From: Punica granatum | Lineage: Eukaryota; Streptophyta; Magnoliopsida; Myrtales; Lythraceae | Assembly (NCBI RefSeq): GCF_007655135.1 | Contig: NC_045129.1 | Span: 12,214,001-12,278,000, forward strand | Length of the DNA: 64,000 nt | Reading direction: 5' to 3' | Position numbers and translations under genes: made by a program | Shown here: positions 46,750 to 58,892 of the stretch, one piece after another | How positions within the stretch are numbered: the first letter of the stretch is position 1 | How the letters are laid out: every line of letters begins with the position of its first letter | Notes under the pieces: model-generated | Seen by the model: only the letters and a program-made list of their open reading frames with translations | Told to the model about the DNA's origin: nothing | The model's database searches: none

Positions 46750-49700
46750 TTATCTGACAACCTCAACTCTGTCGATCACATCCAATGCCTTCTCTTTATT
46801 GATGCCGAAATCGATTGCTGGAATCCCTGAGGAAAGCCTCTTAAATGGGAGTGGTTCCTCACTCGCCTTACTCTCCCCCGCGGGAGAGTAACTGGAACTC
46901 TTGCTCAATCTATCGTGCTTTCTCAACTTCAGTTTCATGGAGTCAAAGTCCTGGCTCTTGCTGACACCCCGGCATCTGATCTTCCTATCAACTATTTCCA
47001 GTAGCATTTCCTTGTCTTCTGGGGTTAACAATGCTTTTGAGGGGGAACTTTCACCATTGGTTCCATTGCTGGGCTTATCTCCCGACTCCTGTTGAGGGGT
47101 TGAGCAGTTCGGGGATTTCATGGGGGACTTTGTAGGACCTCCATTATTTGGAGCGTTCTTAGCTGATTGGCTTACCAAATGGTGGAGCCATAGAAGCTGC
47201 TCGAGAATATAGCTTTCAGTCTTCGCCTTATCAGCATGGTGAAGGGTTTCAATGCGAATCACATCAATTGGTCCTGTGGGTTTTCTGTTTCCCTCAGAAC
47301 TGCACATATGAAATTATATTAAAATAAGGACAAAATGGAAAAATATAGGGGAAAAAATGGAAGAATAGAGTCAGCGTACAGATTCTTACCCAGTATTTGC
47401 CCATTCCCCGACCCATCCAAAACCATGATGCGCTCTGTTACAAGTGCATTTCGAGAAAGAGAAATCAGAACAAAGATTGGAAATTTATATCAGAATATTA
47501 GTGCAACAGAACACATGTAAGGAAAACGATCTTACTTGGCCGTGTTACTGGCAATCGGCACAAGCCATTGCAAGGTTTTCTCCATCTCAGCCTTGATTTC
47601 CACAACAGAAAGCTGCAGAAGTGAACCAGAGGAAACAATTCCAAATTAGCAGTTCTAGTCCTTTACGCGAGGAAAAGGTTCAGACTAACATCAGCAAAAA
47701 AGAAATGTTGTAGAATGAGACAAGTACCTCTTCCTTGGCAACGAAAGAATGTATCTTCGGGCGCAAAGCAGACTTTATACTAGGAGGTAAGCTTTGGTAC
47801 AGAGTATCCCTCATATTCACTGGTATGTTACTGGAACGAGCTACCTGATAGGATTAATAATGAAAATAATGGTAAGAACATTAGAATACACAAACTTCAG
47901 GTGCACAATATGGTACAACCTAAAGAACAAAATGTAGCAGGGTACTAATAAAAAACAAAATCTAAACTAGTGGTTTCTCATAAGACCATTGTAAATCCCT
48001 GCTTGACAGTCGTAACTGCCTAGTTTACAAAGACCCATAGAAGAACGTAAAATGCTCGAGAGACAAATTACAAGTGAAAGAAGAACAAATAATTATCCTC
48101 CTCCTCTTGATATCTCATGTTAAGGCTATACTTTGTTTCTTTGTGCCTCTCAGCTATCTTACTGAACAACATTTTGTCTTGGACATTAACTTGACTTGAA
48201 CTCTCAAGTCAAATTTAGACATAAGTATCAGTAGGCAACTCATAATATAGTCATAAGAATCTTGTGTCTACTATAGTACCAAATTGACACAAATAAAGAA
48301 AGGGACCAGCATCTATTCATTTACCTTAGCATCTGCAAAAGAGATACCACATTGTTCCCACTTGTAATCTATTACCAATATCGAGCAAGCCTCTACTTTC
48401 TTTCTTTATTTAGAGTTTTTTCTTAAATATTCAAGGTCAGTTACAGAAAAGCACACAGAACTATGTGTCTGCACATATGTTTTCATTCTGCTGCCATAAG
48501 ACAGCATTAGATGTTACCTTGGTCACTAGCAAGTTCAGATTGTAAGTGACACTCGACAAATGGCTCAAAGAGGATAAACTTGAAATATATATATATATAT
48601 ACACACTTACAAGAGTATCAATTTGGATTATTATATTTGCATAATGCAAGGAAAGGCCGGCAGGTCCCAGTCTCTGGTTACTCGGTCCAGATGGCTTTGC
48701 TGGTACATCAGCATCTGCAAAGGTGATTGTCAGTCATTCAGTCTAGTAACACAAGAAGTTCAGTTTCACATCATGCGCAACAATGTCATCTAACACAATT
48801 TTCTCTTCACAGGAAAACAAATAATAAACTTGTGATCTGTTGTATCAATATTTGTGACCCGAAAGAACATTTTTCCCGGGATATATAGATGAAGTATGCA
48901 ATTAAATCTAAGCCTAAGATCATTAATTTCAAGACCTTGAGAGATTACATACCAGCAGCACCGAAAGTGCTATGAATTTCCAGAAGCAAGTAATGAACAA
49001 TATCTACAAGCTTCTCCATCACCTGCAAATTAGGAAACCAATCATTGCTTCTATCTTATGAATCATTTCTTACATCATTTATTCTCCAGTTCAAGCAGGC
49101 AGATAGACCCTCTTCAGCCAATCTTATGATGCTTTACTAAATATAATAAGGTCTTCGTTTTTAAGATAGAAAATACACATTTAGAAATTATCAAATAATT
49201 TAGATGATTCATGATAGGAATGCAGCAGGTAATCTCAAGAGATACCTCTTCCAAACTTCTGGACCAAAGCGACTTCTTTTTCAAACTCTTTACTTGCTTT
49301 CTTTGGCTTTTAAGTTCTGATCTCAAAATGGACAGGCCATCACCTACAAAACATAGAAGGATATGAGGAACAAGCTTCTAATACCAATAGCATCAAATGC
49401 AAGTCCTCTGGATATGAGCAAATACCAGAAGTCAATTCTACATAAGCATAAGTAAAGCGGCAAATCAGATAGTAGGCCAGATATTTAGATACATAAAAGA
49501 TTGCTCAATATAAATTCAGATTTTTGCCTCTTCTGTGCCAGCTTATATCTTTTTGAAGTTGAGTAACTTTCAATCAGCGTACTGTCACCCTAACTCATGA
49601 AGAAGTATCTTAAATTAAGCTGAAATTAGTGATTCACACTATTATTTATCTAGAAAAGTGGAAAACCTTTCTGTGCAGAACTCGAAATCTCATCCTCTAA

Positions 49701-52295
49701 ACGCTTTCGATGATAATCTTGCTCAAATCTGTCCAATGTGTGCAATTCATGATATAAGTCCTGAGGACACACAAGAACCATTTTACTATCACAAAAGTAG
49801 GAAGGCATCATCATTTATGTCTAAATGGAAACAAGGAGAATGGAAACAATGAGCATGGGATTTTATTCCTATTGCCAGACAAAAAATCAGTTAATTGAGG
49901 TTATATAAGAAGGGAATTGATGTCAAAGATCATCCATTTATTCACTGAAAAAAGAATATCAATTTAGCTTTACTAATCTTTTATTCAACCTGCATTATCA
50001 ACATCACCGCATTGGAATACTTTTCTTCACTTTATTTTAGTATCAAGCTTGCATATCATAATATTCTTAGCATCTTCAAATGAACATAAACATTCCACTT
50101 TCATCCTAAATCCACAGACATTAATTAACTTTAAACACAAAAGCTCATCTATTGCGCAATCTCATGGCTACCCTTCGGAGAAAAGTTCAATCTTAGATTA
50201 CACTAGGTCGACACTTACTGCTGTATACTGAACCATCGTCATCAACTGCTGCATCACGGTCTCAGCCTCTTCTTTCAATTGCTTCTGCGGAGTTAATTCT
50301 CTTTTTATTCTGTACAAAACAGAAGCTTATAAGCTATCACTAATTATGATATAAATAAAAAAAACTAAACTAGAGAATATACATAAAAAGAATAAAAAGA
50401 TTACTTCTCAAAATAGCGGTCTAAGTTGTGCCACTGAGGATCTTTACAGCGATTCCCAAAACGAACTACTTCACTGGCGAAAATCTTCAGCTCTTCCCTA
50501 TAAACAAAGGGATTGAGAACAATTAATCAATAGGTGATCAACAATCCTGCAGTTCATCCATATCTTATAAAAATTTTATAGTCTCTACCTCTTGTCAGCT
50601 TCAACAATCCTTAGCAGTTCATCCATATCTTTTGATATCAACTGCTGAACACCTTCCGAAGGAAGCACTACTTCTTTCAAGTGTCTTATACTCCTCTTTG
50701 AAAGGGATTGCATGAGACTGGATCCCTTAACTACAGTGTTTGCCACCTCAAAAGCTAATATCTCGAGTTCACTTCCTTTAGTTGCCACTCCAGAAGCGAA
50801 ACCACTGTTAGCATTTAAATTTGTCACACTACTCCCAAGAGCATCAAAGACTTCAATAGCTCCTCTGCCTAACCGTGAGCTAACCTCTGAAACCTGCAAA
50901 ATGCAAGATTGCCGCACTCTTCAGATTTACGGTGGCACCTTTCCACAATGTGGAGTTGTGCTTCATATGATTCAACAAGAAGTGTCTTTTCTCGGTCCGG
51001 TGGGTACTGAGTTCAGGTTTGGTACATCAAACTGGAAAGTGAATCTACATGGCATAAGTTTCAACACCAATACCACATCCCTTTTCATATTCCAACTATT
51101 AAAAAGCACTCTACACATTTTCAACAATGCTCATGTAATTCGAATCTAACCAGAACTTAAGCAACATGCCATTACTACGTGGTGCATATATGCTTCCATG
51201 CAGGAAAAAGGAATCTTGGTTGAACAATTCACGCGTATTTGCAGATTTTGACTTTCCAGAGATGTTATGAGCACCTTACATTTCTTTTTTACCTGCTTTC
51301 AATGAGTCATCAACAAGTTGTATGCTTTCCATTGCTTTGTTGTTTAGGAACATTCACTTCTTAAAGTTAGAAGAATTAAAGCTAGAAGATTTCAGCATCT
51401 CATTTAACTTAAGTAATAATTTTAAATCATGTTCTACTTAAATGCGTGGAATTGATTTAGAGGAAATGCGTGGGCCACCGAGATTTATATGTCTAAGTCT
51501 CGGTGCCCCATGCATTTGCATTCCTCTAAATCAATTCCATATATTTAAGTAGAACAATAAGGCTTCATCTAACACGTATAAGTCTCCCCATAGCTCATCA
51601 ATACAGGCATATGTTAATCAGTCAAATGAAAGAAAAAAGATGACTCCAACATTTAATCAGACAGGCCATAATGCGGGACGAGAATCAAAATTCACCATTA
51701 GATTTGTGATTCTAGAATTACGGTTCTACATTGTTTACATAAGAGACATTTTTATTCCATTTTTCATAGCCCATTTCAACTTTAGGGTGATCTTAAGCAT
51801 CAACTAACTCAAAAGGAAGTACAAAAACAAAAACAAAAAAAGGAAGGAAATAGAACTGCCATCAATGAAAGCAATATTGACGGATGCTAATTATATCACA
51901 ATTATAAGTTTTAGAACCATAATTTGGCAACTCTAATAAACAATTCCAAATCTTGATTCTCATCCAGCATCAGGACATACCTTTGCAACTGCCGCCTGGG
52001 TGGACCTAACTGATCTAGATTTCTGCATCGTATACCGAGGAATCCCGTCGTAAAAATCATCGTCATTACTTGAATACTGAGCCGTGCTTGATTGACGAAC
52101 AGCCTGAGCTGGCTCCTGAGATTGTTTGGGCTCCCGGGACTGTTTCTCCATAACTTCCCGTGCCTGTGGAGGAATTATAGTGTTGCTCTGCACGCTAGAG
52201 CGATAAACCGGGGCGGACTTGTAAGGGTTTAAGCTCCCATTTGTATCTGCGTATGGGTTTTGCTTAATTGCAGCCCTCGAACAAAGCCCTCCCAT
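46750..52295 (-). CDS. PSI1-like: PSK SIMULATOR 1-like protein (DUF3475 / DUF668)
   Basis: Twelve coding exons: 52295-51981, 50893-50589, 50497-50405, 50309-50219, 49760-49667, 49343-49246, 49022-48953, 48714-48611, 47844-47728, 47612-47536, 47434-47390 and 47299-46750. They sum to 1959 nt, 652 aa. The start is the ATG at 52295 because MGGLCS is the conserved, N-myristoylation-type start of this family; the upstream in-frame MDK is not. DUF3475 spans about 148-206 ([17 protein letters not shown]...[10 protein letters not shown]). A middle helical part has [17 protein letters not shown]668 spans about 372-455 ([20 protein letters not shown]...TLQWLVPIA). The long last exon encodes [20 protein letters not shown], a low-complexity Ser/Pro stretch and [11 protein letters not shown] at the end. 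Arabidopsis PSI proteins promote growth and are linked to phytosulfokine receptor signalling. A 5' UTR exon with GTGAGT donor lies upstream (52767). Confidence 0.94.
51431..51555. repeat. near-perfect 125-nt hairpin in PSI1-like intron 1
   Basis: Left arm 51431-51483 (gttctacttaaatgcg...ccaccgaga) and right arm 51498-51555 are inverted copies with a few mismatches and one 4-nt bulge, around a 14-nt loop. Both transcripts would fold into a stem of over 50 bp. It could be a snap-back MITE or a young microRNA-type precursor; no target duplication was identified. Confidence 0.75.
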
Positions 52296-52766
52296 TTTGT
52301 CCAAAAACCCAACTAAAATTCAGCTTTCCACCAATCTTCCCATACAAGACAGGGTCACGGGATCAACTCGAGCAGCCCTGATCAATGGAAACTCCCAACA
52401 CAGAATCTGCCGAGCAATCCTATTGAAGTTCTTAACAGCTATATCTTCTTACAATCCCAGCAGCAACCTAATATCAGAGAATCAAGAGATGAACTTCATG
52501 AAGCAACCGGAAACTAGGACCCATTTAAGTAGCAGGGCAGCTCAGGAAGAACCCAAACCACCAAACTGTCAACCGGGGCAACATAAATGGAAAACAATGA
52601 CATAACAAGCTACCCAAAATAGAAACTTTGCTCAGTCATAAAAGGAAAGAGAAAAGCAAAAAGCCCAGGTAGATAAATGAGTGAAACTATCAATCAAAGA
52701 AGGGGAGAAGATTTAAGGGGTTGAGCCTGTTGGGGCAAACGAGGCATGGAGGTGGGAGAAACTCAC

Positions 52767-52950
52767 CGGAAACCGAAGGAGGAGAGCTGGATCTGCAATT
52801 CGCGAGATGAGGGTGATGCCCCCAATTAAGGATTGAGAAGCTTCCCAAATTCCAAACCAGAAGCTCGAGGAGGACGAGGAGGAGAAGACCGATGAAGGAG
52901 GAGGAGAAGGAGAGGTGAAAGTCCACCCAATTGTCCTCACCCGCCAAGAA
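52767..52950 (-). other. likely 5' UTR exon of the PSI1-like gene
   Basis: On the minus strand a CT-rich leader ends CCG followed by GTGAGT at 52766-52761, a strong 5' splice site, about 470 bp upstream of the start codon. The exact transcription start is unknown; 52950 is nominal. Confidence 0.5.
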
Positions 52951-54119
52951 ATCTAATAATATTCAACTATAATGACAGGGGAAAGGCAAGGGGATGTTGG
53001 GAGTACGATAAAAATAATGGAATCCCATTCCCATCATTAAAAATGTCATCTTTCTATGTCGGAAGCAATGCAAAGGAGGAGGAGTATGAGTTGGGTGAGA
53101 AGGGGAAGGAGGGCAGCCGTCTTCGTCTGCGTTTCTGCTCAGCTCAGCTCAGCTCAATTGTCAGAGTCAAACCACCGCCTTGGACCAGACGGCAGAGCAG
53201 AGCAGAAGGTGGAATCGGTCAAAGTTCAAACATGTCCACCGCTGACTTTTATTTCCACTTCCCACTTTACTTTTTAATGATGATAATGATTCCCCTCGAC
53301 GGCTCCATCGCAACCTTCTCTCGATCGACCTGATGGAACCCGTACAAGACCCCACCGAGGCCGTGTTTGAGCAGAGGAGCGAGCCCGAGCTGAATCGGCT
53401 GTTGCTTAGTTTTGAGATAGGTCTTGCCTCTGGTTGTAAGACTTGAAACTGGTTCGACTCAGTTTTGTGTAATATAATTATTAGTCGGGCAAGAAGCCAT
53501 GGCTTGGGATCAGTTAAGCCTAATTCCGGCTTGGGGTTTATGGTAAATGGTCAGATGAGACTTATGAAGATTAAAAAAAAGTCGTACCCAATCGACACAA
53601 TGGATCAAATTTGAGTAGGTTATCTCTATTTAGTTCCAATAGGAGTAAGTAAATCGCTCAGCATTCATTAGTCACATCGCTTGCAAGCACTGCCCCTGCC
53701 ACCAACTTGGCCTATCTATCCATATTTGGTAGTGGCTTCTTGTGGACATGGTATAATATGGCCACGGTGAAACTGTGGGATGCTTTGTATTGGATTAGAT
53801 GGATGTATTTGGATGTTGGTAGTTGTAATGTAGTCTCCCGGAGCTCTCGATCAACCCGGAAATTGTTGGCCAACCTACCATGTGAACTGCCGTTTGTGCG
53901 CCGCAAACAACACATGAGGGAGTGGGAGATCGAAATACGCCGCATCCAGAGAAAAGTAGTGCAGATAAAATGGTAAGACGGTCATCACTCATCATGTTTG
54001 TTGATATCTTAGATCTCGGGTGAGAAAAAATTATTGCTAAGAGTATGATGTGGTGTAAGCTTGAGGTGAAAATATCCGGTTTTGTGAGGTTCATCTAGCA
54101 ATTTAAGTAAAAGGGATTT
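52951..54119. other. promoter region of the PSI1-like gene and LINE-like debris
   Basis: No gene recognised. Contains a gctcagctcagctcagctca tandem run near 53130. The frame at 53707-53976 (with FLWTWYN and LWDALY) may be a LINE endonuclease remnant belonging with the RNase H relic to its right, but similarity is weak. Confidence 0.35.
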
Positions 54120-54167
54120 GAGAGAAATGCAAGAAAGACAGGTGCAGGAGGGTTGCTAAGAGACGAG

Positions 54168-55086
54168 TGTCACGGGCTGACATTCTGATCCCTTCCTAAA
54201 TGCTATGATAGGGCTTTTATGTCTATGTATTGATCTTCTTTATTTGGCCAATGTGAGCTGCTATATTACAGGTACTAATCCAAGTGTTGTGCTCCCTATC
54301 GTGAAATATCTGTGTAAGCTTGTCAACCTTGGTGAGGGCTGGGCTTGAGGAGCCTCGGTACACGGTTCCTTGGGCTCCCACAGGGGCTCCAGACTCTAAG
54401 CCAGTGACAAGTGGTATCAGAGCAGGCCCTGGTGGGAAGAATCAATGACGACGAGGGTTGACGAGGAACGCAATAGCAACTATGGGGACGCTTCGGCTCA
54501 GGTGAGGGAGTGCTTTCTTGCGGGAGGTGAGCGTGGAGACTCCAAGTTTGGTTGTTAAGAGCCGCTGTTATTCATTCAGCAAGGAAGCTGGTTGCGGTGT
54601 CTCACTAGAACGATATAATCGCTTAACATGCTGGGGAAGAGACATTGGACAACACCCAGCGAAGGCGTGCACAATCAATGAACCAGATGTATCCTCATGT
54701 TCTTATTCATGGAGGAGTTTGCGTGGTAGGCACTGAGTTGCTGAGGGACTGACACCACGAGGATGTGGTGTAGGGTGAAGGCGATGTCGAAAAGTTGGGA
54801 TCACTGCATGGATAAGCCCACAACGAGGACGTTTGCAGATTGGCTTGGGGAGAATGTCACGGACCGGTATTCCAGTTCCTCCCCAAATGCAACAATTGGG
54901 TTTTGATATCTGTGTACTAGTAGCATTCATTGTACATGAGTTAATATGAGATGCTATGTTACATGTACGTACTTTGGGTGTTGTGCTCCTTATCGTAAAA
55001 TATCTGTATAAGCTTGTCAACCCTGGAGAATCTCGGTACATGGTTCCTTGGGCGCCAACGCAGACTCTGGACTTTGAGCCCATGGC
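54168..55086 (+). mobile_element. TRIM-like LTR retrotransposon, about 0.92 kb
   Basis: Two diverged LTRs of about 240 bp (54168-54408 and 54855-55086) enclose about 445 bp without coding capacity. They share TGTCACGG starts and internal words tgttgtgctcc, tatcgt.aaatatctgt, aagcttgtcaacc and tctcggtaca/ggttccttggg. A tRNA-Met primer site follows LTR1 and a purine-rich tract (ggggagaa) precedes LTR2. A target duplication acgag lies at 54163-54167 and 55087-55091. Its insertion splits a LINE RNase H frame exactly at that site. The size fits the TRIM class. Confidence 0.85.
54412..54423 (+). other. TRIM primer-binding site
   Basis: tggtatcagagc, complementary to the 3' end of initiator tRNA-Met, begins two or three bases after the end of the left LTR. 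Confidence 0.8.
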
Positions 55087-55270
55087 ACGAGTATGGTAGG
55101 TGGATCATGGGCTTTGACCAGAATACAGGGGTTGCCTCAGCAATTACAGCTGAAAAGTGGGCTCTAAGGACCAGCCTCGCAATGTCTTGGGATCGAGGGG
55201 TGCGAGACTCATACTCAAGGTGGATCCAGTGGTGGTTGCCGACCGCCTCTCATCATTATTCCAAGTGACA

Positions 55271-55559
55271 AGTGATGTGGAATGAAGCTTTGTGGAGAGA
55301 CATTCAAGACCTTCTTCATCGAGCTTGAACGATGGTAGTGGGTCAACCCTTTCCTGAAGAAACATTTGTGTAGATCGATCGGCGAATTATACTATTTTGC
55401 TTCGCAACAACTATATAAATAAACAGAAATGAAGTGAAATTCAAAACAATTGCCGTTTTAATTTTGTAATTAGGGCAAACTCCGCAAGTAATGGGTTGTA
55501 TCAGACAACCTACATTTTTTGAATAAAAAACTGAGGATGAAATTGAAGAAATTATTATG
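55271..55559. other. intergenic, no gene seen
   Basis: Short spacer between the LINE relic and the next repeat. No coding or repeat structure recognised. Confidence 0.4.
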
Positions 55560-55815
55560 CTATGTTTGGATTTAGAGTTGAATTTTAAAATTTTATTTTA
55601 ATTTAATTTTACGCATAACAAAACAAAATTCTAAACAAAACAACTCATATAAAGTCAAAGGATGAACCCCATTTATATCACTCTTATTTATATCACTTTT
55701 TTTCAAAATCAAAATCACATAACTCATACAAAGTCAAAGAATGGATATCATATATAACCATTTATATCACTCTTTTTCAAAATCAAAATCTGATTTTAAA
55801 ATATTACTTATAATC
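55560..55815. repeat. GTTTGG-family MITE-like repeat with internal tandem duplication
   Basis: Starts tatgtttggatttagagttg, like the elements at 58893 and 63506. A unit of about 85 bp, from aactcata(t/c)aaagtcaaa through atatcactc.tttttcaaaatcaaaatc, occurs twice in tandem. Ends are uncertain. Confidence 0.45.
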
Positions 55816-56899
55816 TGAAATTGTAGCATTTTCAAGAAACGTGGAGCTTGGGATCCTGTCCCGGCCTGATATATGTCCGTCTTTGAATCGATGACGTGTC
55901 TTAATCTGAGCTGGCTTAATAGATGGGAATGGATAGAGATAATTTATGGGATAAGATTTGTCAACGTGTTCCTTGAGGGGGTCAAATTAGCTAAATTATC
56001 ACCCCCGTAAACAATTGTGAGCTATATGGGAAATTATAATAAAAGCATTGACCCTTTGACACGTTGGTGATTTAGACATCCAATATGTATTATATAGCTT
56101 TTAAAATCATACATTTAATTTAATCATGCAAAAGTTCGAATCTATTAACGACCCTCGAACACGAGGCATTAATAGCGTGCGAGGATGGTAGAGAACCGCC
56201 TAGTAGTAGCGCCACCTCTGCAACTTTGATGTATCGAGGAGTTGAAAGTCTTCGGATAAAATGATCTTTACTCGGAAAAGTTAATTTAGAATTCTTTTAT
56301 GAAAAGCTCGAGTGGGTCATGGGATAAGATCAAGTTTCATCCAATGTATATATTTAAGAAATGTTATAGTTGAAAATGAGAAAGTTATTATTACAAAAAA
56401 AGAAATATAGTGATGGATAAAAGACTAATGAAACGTGGAACGTCATGATGTTACGGAGTTTAGGGTTTCTAGAAGGTTAGTATATCAAAATTCTTTTTTC
56501 AGTGGGAGGCAAATCATGGACTCTATCGTTTAGCAATTGAAGTTTATTAGCATTTTGATGTTTTTTTTTTTTTCCTTTTTTTACCCTGGAATGTATCAAT
56601 ATCTATATATATATATACACACACACATTAATAAAGGCTAAATTGTACCTGCATTTTCAAATTTCGTCGATTTTGTGCTAAATAAATACATTGATTTCAA
56701 TGTTGATAAACTAATCCGTTATCGTATATAAGTTGTAGACAATATATAATCCAAAGATTAATCAGCCCTGACAATTCGTCTAGTCATCAAACTCTCCTAA
56801 TAAATGTCCTCATTAATTATTTTTCCTTTTGTTTTTCTTTTGTAATGTATATTTTTTTGGTTGAATTACAGGGCGAAGTCCAATTTTTTAACTAAACAA
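55816..56899. other. intergenic, no gene seen
   Basis: AT-rich. No coding frame or repeat with clear ends recognised. Confidence 0.45.
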
Positions 56900-57500
56900 T
56901 TAATTATAGGTCCGTCTATTTCCGGGGGGGGGGGGGGGGTCATCCCCTTTTTTTTTCTTTTGTAATTCTTGTAATTTTAAATTTTCCCCCACTTCTTTTG
57001 AGTTTTCAAATCCGGTCCAAAAAATATACCACGCAATTTGATCCATACGTTATAACAAAAGATTCAGTCATAAGGTTGACGCATTATACATTTTTGTGAT
57101 TTAATATCATATCCCAATAAAATTTTACATAATTCAGTCAACGTGTTAACGCTAAATAATTCAATCGTTAAGTCGAAAAGTTACACATCTTTAGTGTTTT
57201 CAAATCTAAACCTGATAAGATACTATGTAATTCAGTCGACATATTACGCCAAAAGATCCGATCATAAACTTTTTTATTTTTTGTAATTTTCATTTTCTAA
57301 AATTTTCTCTCTTTTTTTAGCATTTTCAAATCCGATCCTAATAAGATTTCACGTAATTCGGTCAACAGATTACACCAAATGATCCGATCGTTAGATCGAA
57401 AAGTTACGCATTTTAGTGTTTTCAAATATGACCCATGTAAGGTATCATGTAATTCAGTTGACGATTTATGTCAAATGATTCGACTATTATAGTCAAACTA
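56900..57500. repeat. array 1 of a roughly 97-bp repeat
   Basis: About five units share the pattern ttttcaaatc..., aataagatttcacgtaattc, gtcaacatattacacc, aaatgatccgatcgtta and aaaagttacgcatttta. Unit starts fall near 57005, 57101, 57199, 57326 and 57419, with a T-rich spacer before the fourth. A 16-bp G run (56924-56939) lies at the left edge. The same series recurs at 58275-58790. Confidence 0.65.
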
Positions 57501-58274
57501 TTTCTAAAAAATACTTTTACCCTAACTTTTATTTAGAAAATTAAAAGAAATTTTGTACTAGAGGTGCTAAATATACAAATTACGATTTATGTAATATTCT
57601 TTTTTAAATTTTAGTTTGTGTGTGTGAAACATTTTCCCTCTCTTTTTTTTTAATTTTTTTTTCTTCTTTTATCTAATATTTTTAATCTTGGCCCGACAAG
57701 TTAGTGGTGTAAATTGTAACCTAATTAATCCATCAGGTCAAATGCCCAATCATTATAGTTGACAAGTTGTTCCTTAAAAAATATAATGTCATGTTTTATG
57801 CCTATATATATATGCTTTTCTCTCTATTCTCTCTATCTATTTTACCTTTTTTGAAGAGTTATATATATCATATACTTTATTTATTTATTTTTATAAATAT
57901 TCATTCACAGACACATGCTTTTTTTTTTGTTTATATTGCATCTTTCTTACGAAATTATACTAATTAAGCACATATGTTGTGTTTTACAGGTAATATTTTT
58001 CTCCTTTATCCATATGGGAAGAGCCAATAATGAAAATTAATTTCATTGTTAATTTATTTTCATATACTTATAAATTACAAAGATTTTCTTCTCTTAAAGT
58101 CAATCATGTCTTCATTTACTTAACATTATTTTCAAAACTTATTCGTACCTCTCTTTTTATGAGCAAAACTATAAACTTTGCATTCAAGAATTAGTCAATT
58201 TTAGACATTCAAACACATTCCCTGAAATAAAAAAGAAAAATAATATCATATATGATAGCATGATATCATCTTTA
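57501..58274. other. spacer between the two 97-bp repeat arrays
   Basis: AT-rich, T-rich tracts, no gene recognised. Confidence 0.45.
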
Positions 58275-58790
58275 ATAATTGTAGATCCGTTTGTTTCTGG
58301 GGGAAGTGGGTGGGTTTTTCCTACTTGCGGCACCATTCCCTCTTTTTTTTTTTGTAATTCTTGTAATTTTAAAATTTCCCCCACTTCTTTTGAGTTTTCA
58401 AATTCGGTTTGAAAATTGTACTACGTAAATCGATCATTATATTATGCCAAAAGATCCGATTATAAGGTCGACGTATTACGCATTTTTAGTGATTTTATAT
58501 CCTACCCCAATAAAATTTCACATAATTCAGTGAACATGTTAATGCCAAATAATGTTTTCAAATCTAAGCCTATTAAGGTATCACGTAATCCATTCAACAC
58601 GTTATACTAAATGAACCAATCATAAACCCTTTTTTTTGTTTTTGTAATTTTCATTTTTAAATTTTTTTCTCCTTTTTTAAAAATTTTTAAATCCAAATCT
58701 AATAAGATTTCACGTAATTTAGTTGACATATTACACCAAACAATCCGATCGTTACTTCGAAAAGTCACCCCTAGTGTATATTAAAGCAGG
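58275..58790. repeat. array 2 of the roughly 97-bp repeat
   Basis: Parallels array 1 unit by unit, including the left-edge text (gatccgtttgtttctggggg), the ttcccccacttcttttgagt junction and the T-rich spacer before the last unit. Its second unit is shortened. The shared order shows that the whole block was duplicated, about 1.37 kb apart, rather than each array growing alone. Confidence 0.65.
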
Positions 58791-58892
58791 AAGAAATGTG
58801 AAATGACCCAAGGTCCAATCATGAATCACTTACGTCAAAGTCAAAGACAAGAGGTCAACACTATCTTGACGCTGATGCTATTTAATTAACCG

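Larger units (their letters stand above)
54120..55270 (+). pseudogene. LINE RNase H relic interrupted by a TRIM
   Basis: Left of the insertion the frame encodes TGAGGLLRDE (up to 54167). Right of it, from 55092, it continues YGRWIMGFDQNTG and AEKWALRTSLAMSWDRG, the next blocks of the plant LINE RNase H domain, with the catalytic glutamate in TAEKWALR. A stop just upstream of the left part and decay on the right show it was already a fragment. Confidence 0.75.

Noticed and set aside
53707..53976. 89-aa frame as a new gene
   Set aside because: Only vague likeness to a LINE endonuclease segment and it lies beside a LINE relic; not enough for a gene call.
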